Source: Macrocystis pyrifera
Lineage: Eukaryota > Sar > Phaeophyceae > Laminariales > Laminariaceae
Reading direction: 5' to 3'
DNA: 64,000 bases
Assembly: GCA_031763025.1 (NCBI GenBank)
Contig: JASSKH010000016.1
Coordinates: 2,604,001-2,668,000, forward strand
A program made the position numbers and the translations under genes. The notes under the pieces were generated by a model. The model was not told the origin of the DNA and searched no databases. It saw nothing but the letters and a program-made list of their open reading frames with translations. Of the stretch, positions 1 to 12,500 are shown in pieces. How positions within the stretch are numbered: position 1 is the first letter of the stretch; each line of letters opens with the position of its first letter.

Positions 1-1994
1 CAGGAACGCGTCATGAAATACCTGATACCTCGTGCCAGATCACATGTACCGTACCTCCCCGGGGGGCCGTTTGACCGCAGGCATTAAGGCTAAACTGTTT
101 TAGCCCGAACGTTTATCACTGACGCGGGCGCCTCAACAAATGCGTCAACCATTGCACCGATCATTGCGTCAAGCGTTGCATCAAGCGTTTCATCAAGCAT
201 CGTATCAATCATTGTGTCCACCGTTACATAGTACATTGCACCTGAAGAGGGGAGATATTGAAATTATTCGGATCAGGCCTGTTTGTCTCTGCTATTCATG
301 CAAGCGGATGTTTGGTAGGGTACGCACAAAAGCATACCGGGGAGGGGGGTTCTGGATAAAATCCCCTACCGAATTTCACCGGTGTGTTTGTTACCTTTTC
401 AATACCGGTACCCGACACTTCGGCAAATTCGGAACGCCCACCCAGCTATCCCCCCGTCACCGGTATACCCTCGACCACAATATCGGGGGTACCGGTATTT
501 TTTTCGGTAAGGCCTCAATACCGGTACCCGACACCTCTGTGAGTTCGGTATTTTTTCGATACCGGTACCCGACACTTCGGGAACCCCGGTACGTCCGCCA
601 AAAACACCCTGGGTGCCGTGTGCCCTACCTAATCTACCCTTGCAAAATTTGGCAACTCGGACAGACCACCGTTCCATGATCTATAGGTCTTTCAGCCCAG
701 ATAGATGCCTGACACATGTACGGTCTAGCTCACGTTGACGGGTGAGACCCGTATCATCTGCGCCATCTATAGAGCGTGCCTCCGGTGCCGCATCTGTACC
801 TTACAGACCACACGCAACATCTCGCAACGGTGAGGTCAGGAGCTAGATGATCTGCAGCAGATCGTGACATGTCCGAGGTGTGGAATGCTGGTCGATAGAT
901 ACTTAGCCGTTGGGATCATGTATTCGGCTCGGCTTCCAATGTTTGACTGACTCGTTTGATGGGGGGGGGCGTAGACAAGCTCCTCCCTTGAGGTACCCCT
1001 ATAAGGCAAGCATACGAATGATCAACGGTACGGTAGGGAGGAGGGGAAGGGGTGTACTCTTTACTTTCTCGCCTTGGTCATTCGACCATTGACCACGCAT
1101 CCCTTTTGAGACGGAGTAGGGGTGTCATGCTAAAAATTCACTTTCGCGGTTAGGCACGCTCGGGCGAGTGGCTCTCTACCTCCACTTCAAGCCTTGTTGG
1201 GTTGGCGCACGGAGCGCAATTCCATGGCGGTTAAAACCGTTAGAACCGAACCCTGTACGACGTCGCAAAGAATGCAAAGAAATAGGGTAGTCGCTTCGGC
1301 GAGTGGCTCTGAGTGGATGAAAAACGGGGGTGCAGCCACGACCCCCATAACGTGAAAAGGAGTCCAAATAACCGACCGGGCCTTCCTTTCCTCCTAGAGT
1401 GATACTAGATATACTAGGTATATGCCCTGTCAGCGTTATCACTCACCTGTCCGGAGGCCGTGCAAGCTTGGTACGCCCTTCCCTCGTCAAGGCATTCCAG
1501 GTTAGTATCTCTCCAGCGGCTCGGGATCCATCGGTGGGTTCCGGGTGAAGATCTTCAAGGCCAGACTCTGCATTGGGAAGGGACCAATACGTGCAATAAT
1601 CTCAGCACAGAAAGGAGGCCACATTTACATTAGGGTACTAAAACCTTTCCACTGAGAGGGTACCAGAGTAGTAGTAGATGCTGATGACTGAGGCGCCTGT
1701 GTAAGGGGACACGAAGGAGAGCTATACTGCTGTACGTCATAAGGCAGCGGTGCCAACGTCCGTTCGGCGAACTGACCCTGGACGACGTCAAGCTAATAGC
1801 AACGTCGAGAGCTTCTAAAACGCTAGAGGGTTGGTTGCATGAAAAAACTGTCAAATTGCTCTTCATTCGACGCTGCCATCCATATGCAAGCAAAGTCGCC
1901 TCGTGAGTGTTTGTTTGTTTTGTAGGATACAGCTCACCCTTCATGCGACTCGCTGAGCATCTCACGGCGCCTCGCGCAGTGTTCTAGTGATGCC

Positions 1995-2114
1995 TGCCTG
2001 ATCGGTGAAAACTCGACGTGCCCCTTCCCGGGATTGTAGGAGTACGAGGGTCTATGGTCATACGACTACGGCCATGCATGATAATTGCTACATCCCCCCC
2101 CCCCCCCCCCCCCC
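1995..2114 (-). repeat. Family E dispersed repeat, reversed fragment
   Basis: It reads the reverse of the family E 5' half (GGTCTATGGTCATACGACTA, GGCCATGCATGA) and ends in a 21-bp C run at 2094-2114, the mirror of the G runs beside the other copies. Confidence 0.7.
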
Positions 2115-4055
2115 GTCGACTTTGACAACTTGATAGCGTCGACAATTCCTGAAGGCTAGCGCTGATGGCACTGGAAGTGGCGACCACCCTCGAGTCCAAT
2201 GTAATGACAAAGACGACAGTTTCTCAAAGGTTGACGGTTGACTATACTGAAGGTGCCGAAACAGCCCTCGACTCCAACCCGTTGGCAGCGTCGATAGTTT
2301 CTAAAAGCTGGGGTTGATGACACTGATGTAATATTTAGTTGACGGTACTAAGCCTACGGTAGAGAGGTCATTGCCAAGTCATTTTGCTTGCAGCCGCTGA
2401 GAGTCGTTTACTTGACCGAGTGCCTATATACCCTTTGTTTTTGATGGTCTCAATCTGTTTACCCCTTTTGGTTTTGCAATGCACCGCACAGCCAATGGGT
2501 TAATTTGCTGCGCTGCGTCCAAACGTATAAGTCTGTCCAAGTCCAATTTTGAGTGGGGAATAGAGCCACTCGCCCGAATAGCCTGAATACGGTAGTGAAT
2601 AATGGCATCATAACTCCTCCCCCCACCGCGGCAAGAGAAGACAAAGATGGTGCATGCGTCACCTCCGACAGCATCTCGAACAAACAAATAATACTTTTTG
2701 GCTCAGAAAACAGTTGAAAGGTGTCCAGAATCAATCGCTTGCAATCGCAGCCTAGGATACGCAGAGGTCGTCCGGCACGGACCAACGGTGAGGGTTGAAT
2801 AACTTCGAGAAGACCAGGCAGCGCGATCGTGGGTTCAAGCGGTATCGAGCACGCTTCGGGTGATTCTGAATACGTCTACAAAGACAGAGCCGATAGGACC
2901 AAAGGCTGAACATTCAAAACTTGTACGGCCGCAATGCCATGACTCTATCGATGATGATGATGATGGTGGTGGTGGTGGTGGTGATGGTGATGGTGAGCTC
3001 GAACACCGGCTCACTCCCCTGTAATCCTATCCGCGGTCACAAAACATGCATGCCTGGTAAAACAAAGCATCGTCTCGATGGAAAGAAAAGCAAGCAAGCC
3101 CCAAAACAAAGGTCTACCGCAGTACCAGTACACAAGGGGACGGCGCTAACGAGCTGTGGTATACGACCCGTTCTACGATAAAGGTAGCACATTTCCGGAA
3201 AAACATTTCTGAATGACAAGAGCTCCTTAACCCAAAACCGTCGGGATGCCAATCTTGTTTCGAAAAATCACGTTATTGTATACTTGGGCCGTGGATTTCT
3301 CATCAGGATGTAATTTGATTTTTGCTGAAGTCAGTTTTCTGGTGAGGTATAGAGCTCCTTAAGGTCAAGTGAGGAGCCTCACAAAATATAGGGTGAACTT
3401 CTATCGTAGAACGCCTCACACTATCCTTTATTACTTGCGACCGAGTAGTGTACCAGAAACATGTCCACGGTCCACAAGCAACAACGTTAAGGTGGACCCT
3501 CTCAAGACGAGTTTATGTTACTGCGGGGTCGATTGTGGTGGCAGATGTTTCAGTGGTGCCTGCAATGCGCCAAGATCGTCGGAATACGATACACCACTCT
3601 GTCCGGAAATGTAAGGAGCCGTTCGTTTTTACGTTTATACTTGAACCGTCCCCATTCTCTTCCGGGGACAGGGTCATGTAGGCTACGGAATGTTGGTCCA
3701 TCGGGTTGCACTTTAACTATATCCCGAAATCAATGTTTGGGTGAGGCATATACAGCTACTCGAGTAGGAGCCCCAGAAAAACCTCAGAAACAATCGGGTG
3801 CTGCCCCACTGTCCTCTGCAAACGAATCACGGGCGGAACCCTTCGTAGGGTGGATTCTTGCGGCTGAAAGCAACTACTAATGCCACCACCGCGGAAATCA
3901 ATGTTCCCAGGGGCGCATGCTGCGCGGTAGGGTTCGCCTACGGCCATCAAATGCCTCGACGTATACGAAATGATATACGCGCCGGCACATGCCTTTTGTA
4001 GGAGGGTGGGTTGTGACAAGACCACTTTTTGTTCTTTCTTCGACCGATAACGTGT

Positions 4056-4168
4056 TACGGGGGTCCATAGTTAATAGGACCTTTGGTATACGAACAAACC
4101 TATATATTTACGTATTTTATTTTTTACCGACAATATTTGGTCCTAATTACTATGGACCCCCGTAATAG
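4056..4168 (+). repeat. Family A palindromic MITE, copy 1
   Basis: Terminal inverted repeats of about 30 bp (ACGGGGGTCCATAGTTAATA and its mate) flank an AT-rich core with CCTATATATTTACG and ACAATATTTGGTCC. Length about 110 bp, no coding capacity. Confidence 0.85.
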
Positions 4169-5496
4169 TAACGCAACCTCCATCGTCACATTATTGAAAG
4201 ACCGATCAGTTGCCCAGCCCAGGGAAATCCTTATATCGCTCTCCCTCGCTCTGAGCGGCGGGAAATTTAGGGCGTCGGTACCGTATACGGCCATCCGCTG
4301 ACTTAACCCCTTCGTTTCAATACATGGGGAACTAGGGAAACGTGTTTTCAGGGACCTCACGCGCAAGTGTTTCTGCTAAAATATATATATATTGAAAAAA
4401 AATAGCTCCCAGTCTAAGGGATTCTATATGTACATCACCCAAACACAAACGACTTCATTTTCCCCTTTGGATCCCCAGGCTGGTGACCAAAATGACGATA
4501 ACTTTGGTATTTTTTCAACATTGTACGAGCGGCGTTGGCGCCCAGCGGTACGGGGGGCATCGTGCTTGTCTCCGTGCCGTACGCCTCCTTGCACCATCCC
4601 CCAATCGCGCAGTGGCCGTTGCTGTAGTGGTCTAGTTTTTCCCTCGTCCAATGTTCCCCTCTGAAGTCCCGAGAGGGTTAACCGTGTCGCTCAACCGGAT
4701 GAAAACAAATGACGCCTGCCTACCATACAGGGGTAAGAATCTGGAAATGTCCTAATAATCTCTTGAATAGAGAGAAAGCTCTCCATCTTCACCCAATAAC
4801 TGACTCCGCGATGAAAAAAAATGGCGTTACAACCCGATAAAACAAGCCGTGGTCCATGTGCAGCAAACAGGATATATGCAAAAAGAAAAAACACCGTAAT
4901 ACACAAATGGTACTCCAACGGTGTCGAGTGGCTCCTCTCAATTGAAGACCACATCATCAGCCGGAAAAATGGAGTTTGTCACGGTGTGCTACCCGCCTAC
5001 CCTCTGTTGAGCGCACGTCGATGTTCTTCAAACGCCACTGGGACCTCCAAATGTGTTGGGTGCTTCCCTGAGGAGTAATAGGCTACGAGCCCCGTCAGCC
5101 AGAAAATCTGAGGCCCCAAGCGTGCTAGAGGAGGGGTTTGCACCTGCGATTTTCTGATTATTTTATGAGGCTTCCTGGCTTGAAAAGCTTCTATTTATCA
5201 TCTAACATCTGGCCTTAAGACAAAAGTGTGCGTTTCACTAATTAGCCCCATGGCCTATCACGGGTAGATCATAGTAATCAAGACGTAAAACCAACCAGGT
5301 GCCACATATATATATTAACGTATTTTTATCAAACGTGTTTGGTCCTAATTGCTACCAGAATGTTCCTCCGTAGTAGTAGGTCTGAAACTAAACACACTAA
5401 AAAAAAAGAGCGATGTTCGGGTGTATAATTATATGAGTAGAGACGCCCTACATATCGGTCAGGAATAGTTTGGACGAAAAACGCGCCCCCCCCTAC

Positions 5497-5599
5497 CACG
5501 CTGCAGGAGCATAGCTCCAGGGAAATAGCCGAACTCGCCTGTGCTGCTTCTAGCCTCTCCGGGGGTTCGTTCGGCAGCGTCTCCAACTTCACGAAAGCC
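5497..5599 (-). CDS. IFT121: IFT121 exon 26, last one found (residues 1146-1180)
   Basis: It encodes [20 protein letters not shown] and ISLELCS, matching [20 protein letters not shown] and LALEIF. The donor could be GTAGGG (used here) or GTGGTA three bases earlier. The family continues with a short linker and a Cys-rich zinc ribbon that I could not find. Confidence 0.88.
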
Positions 5600-6535
5600 C
5601 TGACACGGTAAAACAAAATAACGGAGTTGGGAGTGAATGGGATGGGTGAACGTCAGCTGGGGCAGGGTGGCCTCCAACCGCCTAGTGTCATCATCACCCT
5701 ACCTTCGTGCCCGAATGGTTGACGAGCCTGGTACTAGCCCAACGAAAGTCTGATAAAGGGTATACGAGGCCGAGGTGTGCAAGCGTCGACTCGGTGACTT
5801 CTATGCTCAACTGGTGACGCTATCGTCTACTGTTCACGCCCAAACATCATTACTCAACGAAACGGCAGACCCGCAGAACGCACGTTGGAAAAACAGTGTT
5901 TTTGTACGAACAGGGTCGTATTCTGATATGGTCGCGACGTGACAAGACCAAAGTTGGCGTCGTCGCGTGTTAGACCAAGAACCACACGACAACCACATGT
6001 CGCGTCCAAGAAGCTATTGCATTCAAGTTACGCGGTAGATACATTTAAGTGCGGTTCTGCGAGACAGACGAACCCCAGAAAAGGCGGCTTGTCGCTTGTA
6101 CGCACGTGCGGTTTCCGTGTAATGTATGCACCGTCTTAAGCGGTTTTGGACTGCATTCTCGTTTCGCGGGCAAGTGACTTGGAAATAGAGTAAGACACGC
6201 CAGATATGTTTCTTCACGGCACAACGCAGTACCAAAAGGGTTGAAGATTAGCGATATTCGTCACGCCGGGATGGCGGTGGCGTGCCAACAGTGCGCCGCC
6301 GGTGCCTTTGGGGGATGCGCCGTCTCCCGTTTTTTTTTTTTCATCTGGGTACGGCGCCCCTACTACTGTGCGTACGTGCATCGAACTACTACCTCTCTGA
6401 TCGGAAATACAAGGAACGCTTCGTCTTCATATTATGGCATAAAAGCTCCATATATTCACGCCCAGAGTGGTACAGGCTCTGGATGCGATAAGGGCACAGT
6501 AGCATTTTTTGCCTCCATCATATATCTGACTGACA

Positions 6536-6586
<51 letters not shown>

Positions 6587-9500
6587 CTCCTCCTCAACCG
6601 GAAAAATTTCCCAATCGCTGGGAAATATTTCGTGCTCTTGTTCACACAATTATTCGATGCAGTATACGGGGTGTACGCCTATGTAGTAGGCCACGGTATT
6701 GTTCATCAGGTTTCGACTTTCACTTTATTCAAGGTAGGCGTTTGGGCGGGGAAGCGGGGGGGGGGGGGAGAGAAACAGAATTCCTCTCAAGTGAGTGAGG
6801 AGGAGCCTCCGAAAATGCCGAGTACACCGCTGTCCAAGCATGCGACTACGGTTTGTGTCGGTATGTGACAGTACTTCTGCTGGTGGTGCTGGCTTTGGCA
6901 AAACGGATTTCCATCGGACGCATGCTGCGGTAGGGGGGGGTGGGGGATGCACCTGCAACTTTCTCAGGCTAATATCCTCACTGCAGGAGCTCTATGTCTC
7001 TTCGCCCAAGGCCTGGGGTCCAAGAAACAAGTCCACACCTGCCTCTGATGAGCACCAAAACAAAACATACCCTAAGAACTATGTATGCACCGAAAAAAGA
7101 GTGTCACAAAACAGTGTTGGGAGGTTGATGCAATGGTTGGGACGGCACTTGCATCAGTCCCAGTGGCAGTTTGGCCGAAAAGTACCACCACTACTATCCC
7201 AGAACTAGTGATTTTCGACGCATGTTAAGGTACGTAGCGTTGCACCTAAATAATCTTCTGAACGTTGATCAGTGAAGGAGCGCTCTGTATATACATCACC
7301 CTAACCAATGACATTGAGAGAATTTTCTGGCTTTTCCTGAGGAAAAATGGCATGGTCTACATATATACAAATACCTGGTCATAGTGTACGCATATACGAG
7401 ATCAAGTCATGGGGAAAGGCTGGTTCAAGCACAAAGCCCCATTTCCCTTAAGAGCCCAATGTACACACCCTATTGGGGGAATAAAGACTGAAGTTTGGCA
7501 CATATATTCTATGAAACCCTGCCGACCCGTTAACGGTGTTTTTTTTCTTGTTCAGACAGAAATTTCGGTTTTTATTGGTGCTTGGAAGGTTTGGGTCTTG
7601 GAGGGATCTTAAGTGTTCGGCGACAAAAAAATAATAACAACATTCGTCATTGGTTCGATCGGGGTGACAAGAACACGCGTGAAAAAAGTTCAGGGTTCGC
7701 CTACTAAAAACGGTGTGGACATTTGCACCTTTGTGAGGTAAACGCGTAAAATCGCTTCGGAACTACTTATTAATTGAAACGGCGAAATAATCGATTTTGG
7801 GTGTTCAAAGAGACTCACTATTGATCATACGCGGTCGGATCTTCAGACATTCGCGTGAAATTTTGTACAAACATGCCTCGGACCATCTGGAAGCGGCTCG
7901 TTCAGAAAAGAAAATGGGGGAGGGGGGAAAATACCTCTGTGGAAACGCCTGACTATTGTCGACCTCTTTGAGGGCCTGTGATTGGTCGGGTCACATTTTC
8001 GGCGGTAGCGCTACTCCTAGGTCCAGAAAAAACAAACTAGGTATGTCCCCCTCAATATGAGATCAATCTTGTGGTATTTGAGTTGTTGTTGCATGCGGCA
8101 TTCGTGGCTGGCGAAAATTGGGGCGATGCGTGCTTGAAACAGCTCGTATTAAGTATCGGGTAGTTGTTGTTTTGAAGAATCCCGTCAAACATAAATGGTT
8201 TGGCCAAACAGTGCTACGTACCTCTCTGTCGTAGGACGCAACTCGAACCTCGCCCTGAACCCTGTACCAGCCCCTCTACTGGCTGTAAGGAACTCCTATC
8301 CGGGCCGATATGATTTCATTTCGCGCGCGCCTTACCTGCTGCAGACCCCCATGTAGCCGCTGTGGTACGCCGTGAGGGCCACCAGGCAGTACACGTCCCA
8401 CGGCGAAAGGATGTCCTCAAACTCCGCACACCTTGAGGTCGCAAGCGCGGTGCGCACGACAAATCACCGTTTAGCCCATCGCTTTCAAGCTGTGTACGAG
8501 TAGCTGGCGGAGGTTGTTTCGTCGTCTATGGCGATATTTTCGGGGGGCAACCTGAGCCTGAGTTTATCAACAGACTACTTATTAAGTGCAGGCGGACCCT
8601 CCCGCATTATATCACCTACACTTGTTTCGTCGACCGCCACAACAGCAACAACGAAAACAAATCCTCTGAAGGGAAAGAATGGTCACTGAACTAGTCGGCG
8701 CGCAAATTCAGGCAACTGGCGATGCTGGGACAGGAAACCCCAACATCCAGCCTCCAACGCCAGGGATACCAAACGTCAATGATAGATGTTGAGCACCTCG
8801 GTGCACGTTCGACGCATGATCGACGAGCTCCACATCAAAGACTGCCATCGATCGCAGAATGAAGGCAGACGGTTTTGAGGCATGCCATTGACAGGACGGG
8901 ATCCCTTTCAGGTCCCTCGTTTTCAGCCGCTCAGAGGCCCTTAACCGAGTCACTTCGTACGGTATATACTTGCTGTATTTGACCTCACACAACTCTGGAC
9001 GCAAATATAAACACCGGTTGGCCTTCATGGTATTTCACAACCATTCCTTATATTGACCACCAGATTGGTACGCGTTTATCGTTTCGCGACATGAACCGCC
9101 ATGGGCTTGTTGTTTGTTACGCCGTGCCAACAAATTGATTCAGAGCCGCTTGTCCGAGCAGCCTGGACGTGGTACGAGTGGAAATGGAGGTATAGCGCCC
9201 TACCCGTGGCACTAGTCGTGAGACGCATAGGGGCAGATAACGACAAAGACCATCGAGATGCCACTATTGCCGTGATTACATGCCGCGAGCCAGAGCTCTT
9301 GTGTCACACAGATCACCAGCCGAAAAGCCAGTGCGCAAAACTTGTAAAGATCCATCTGGAACATACCGGTATACAGCAGGGGCGTCGTGCATCTGCCGCG
9401 AAATTCCTACACATGATCGTGAAATGGGGGTCTGGTCTGTCTGATCTACCTGATGCGCACACAATTGCGAGCATTGTAGAGGTGTAAAGTCTGCGGAGGG

Positions 9501-12500
9501 ATCTGCGGGTGCGGACATGTTTGTAAAGAAGAAAGGACAGCTCACCTCGGCCGTACGGTCGAAAAAAGCTCCTCAAGACACAATTTTTTTAAATGTATCA
9601 ATAATGGTCAAACCGTGCTACGGGGGCGTGTAGGGTTTTTTAGTGGCCTACAAAAAACTTTTTCAGCAACGTTTATGACATAAAATGAGCAGCCTTCATG
9701 CCCAAAATAGTCGAGACGTGTTGACACAACGTCTATGCCGGAAAGTTTGTACACACATCGGAGCCCTTGCACCACATCCTGGTTGGCCTGTTCTCGCTGG
9801 TTTATTCAGGGTCCACGCGCTTGAGGTCACCCTATTATACGCAAGTTGGATGCAAGGCATTTTTCTGACGAACCGGGTCAAACATTTCGGGCGGGTTCAC
9901 CTTATTGCGGTCCGCACCGCCCGGGCAGGCTTGCCGTTGTACAGCTGGCGCTGCGCTAGCATGTAGTAGTGGTACGCCTCCGCCCCTCGCCACGCGCTGT
10001 CCAGCACCTGATTCGCCGGTGCAGTAGAACACGAAACGCTGACACTTAGCAACAACTGTCCGCTATTAGAAAGCAAGAGAAAAAACGCCCTACGTATTGC
10101 GATGAAAAAAGCGAGGTCGATGCCGTTAAACGAGGCTGGGTTCTAGATGTTCACCGTTGTGTGCCCTATAACGCCTTACTGGCACGCCGGTAAACCAACA
10201 CTGCTCACTGTTTGAAACATAATGGTGCCGCAGGAATGCCTTTATTGGAGCGAAAAACGTGGCCGAGGTCGTGAAACAAAGGAAACGATAACCCTATCAC
10301 ACCATTGTATGTTTTACGAGACGCGGAGCAAACGTGCTCCTACCGACACGCGTTTAGTGAGCCCAGCGGTCGGTCGCATTTTTTCATCTCAAGCGACGCA
10401 CGCCAGGTGCTCGCCGCCGCTCGAATCTAGAGGGAAGACCAGGATACGTCTCGCGGAAACGTGATGGACATCATGAAATAAATATTGAGTTCGATACATG
10501 ATACCATGATACAAGTTTTCCTCCGCTGTATGCATTAAAACGCGAGGGAACATTCGCCCAGCAGACACGCTTTTTTTGAGCGCGATCCGAACTGCGCGAT
10601 CCATGCTACGATAGCCGTGCCCCTGCATAGTCTCAACCTTCCGTACTTGAGAAGCTCTACATATCTCACCCTTTTAGGACTGCAGTCCCGTTTTGGGGAC
10701 AAATTGCTTAGACTTTGAGTGTTTTGTCCCCAATGCGGGACTGCAGTCCTAGAAGGGTTAACCCGATGAACAGTACCATGGACTACTCGTAGGTTTGTCA
10801 CCTATACTGTCACTATACTCGTACGTATGTCTGCGATTTAGTACTGTCTACCACTACCATCTACCACCGGTATCACATTTTCATTATGGAACAAAGACGG
10901 AAATATATTTCAACGACATTGGGTACTGTAGGTCTTCAGTCAAGGACATCCACCAGTCGGAAAAAAATAAAATGGCGAAACAAAAAAGGTGCCAAACCTC
11001 TGTGGCAGCGCGCGTCGTGCCCACCGTTACAGCAGTCTCGTTGCCATCTCCAAGCGACCCACCTTAGCTGCCCTTTTGTCGTCTGCGTTGTCGGAAGAAG
11101 TGGCCATGAGCGTGTGCAAAGTGGCAGCCGTCGCGGCCGCTACTTCTGCCGCCGACCTTCCCTGGGAAATTTATAACGAGGACATGGTGCGGGTGCCTTG
11201 ATACAATAAAAAGCTTCCGTAGATAATGCCTACTTACAGTTACGCAACACAAACCAAACCAAGAGTGGTATGGGGAGGGTGTGAAGACGATTGTGCAGAC
11301 CCGAGAAGCTCTAACAGCGCTGTAGGGGCTCGCGCTGGCATGGTACTCTATTTTGGCCTCCATACTTCTGTTGCTGCTTGCGGCTTCGCTTTTGAACTCA
11401 ATTTCAAATGAGAGGCATTGTCTGCTATTGTATTCGGTGATTCCTGCCCGCTTATTTGCAATACACCGTCATTTGGAGGTCACTGATGATCTCTATCGCG
11501 CCTAGCTCAAAGGTTCACCCGTTTCAATGCCACCCTGGATTGTATAAAACACGCCCCCCTCTCTGCGATAGTTCGTGGAATATATTCTCGGCAAACGCAT
11601 GTCGGCAGGGCGTATGTTGCTATAGCTCTGCTACTCCATGCGAGACGAGACCACAGAGGGTAATTCGTGTAACGAAAGCAAACGTTGACGATTGGTCCAA
11701 AGAAGCAGCCTTGGCTGCTATTATCTTCGGTGGTTCTCGCCCGCTTCTTTACGATACATGGTCGTCAGGAGGTCACTGACAATCTCTGTCGCGCCTAGCT
11801 GCGAGATTCGCCCGTTTCAATGCTACCCAGGATTGTATACAACACGCCCCTCCCTCTCTGCGATGGTTCATGGAATATGTTCTCGGCAAACGCATGCCGG
11901 CAGGACAAGTGTTGCTGTAGCTCTGCTACTCCATGCGAGAGGGGATCACAGAGGGTCATTCGTGTACTGAAAGCAAACGTTGACGATTCGGTAGGAAAGT
12001 TATCACGATTATTACAGGGGTCCTTAGTTAGTAGGACCTATGGTATACATAAAAACCTCTATATTCACCTATTTTTGCTAACAATATTTGGTCCTGTTTA
12101 CTATGGTCCACCGTAATAGTATCTTTTTCAATCGAAGTTACGTCACGATTTTTAAAAAAAAGTAACGGTTAGTTTGTCACGGACCATGGCATCATGTGCT
12201 ATGAAAGAAAAATCAAAACTTTTCGAAGTCACGGTTACCGCAGTGACAACATATCTACCATTCGTGAAAATGTTTATATACGTACTTTAATTCCGCCAAA
12301 GATAGTGTGATTTACTTTTGTTCCCTAGGTAGGAGTGACCCTTTGATACCTGCCGAGAAGCGCCAGCCCCGCCGAGCGCCCGCTTTCGATGGCGCTCCAC
12401 CTCGCAGGCGGCAAGCACGTGCAACTTCTTTGCGCGCAGTGGGTCGACCCGTCTTCGCCCTGCATCAGAAATTTCGGAGAAAGCAGGAGTACCGCCACGG

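Larger units (their letters stand above)
1..5496. other. Repeat-bearing DNA beyond the last IFT121 exon found
   Basis: I recognise no complete gene. The stretch holds short CATCAAGCGTTT-like tandem units (135-240), three copies of ACCGGTACCCGACACTTCGG-like sequence (401-600), a reversed family E copy ending in a C run (about 1995-2114), a GAT/GGT microsatellite (2950-2998) and a family A MITE (4056-4168). It may be the last intron of IFT121. Confidence 0.6.

Noticed and set aside
765-905. CLRCRIC and CPRCGM on the plus strand, suggestive of a zinc ribbon
   Set aside because: Wrong strand for the missing IFT121 end and interrupted by stops; no other gene context.
6241-6798. 185-codon frame through the G run
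   Set aside because: Open only because the run reads as glycine; no homology on either side.
9101-9487. 128-codon open frame on the plus strand in IFT121 intron 24
   Set aside because: No recognisable family and no repeat-free support; length is possible by chance in GC-balanced DNA.
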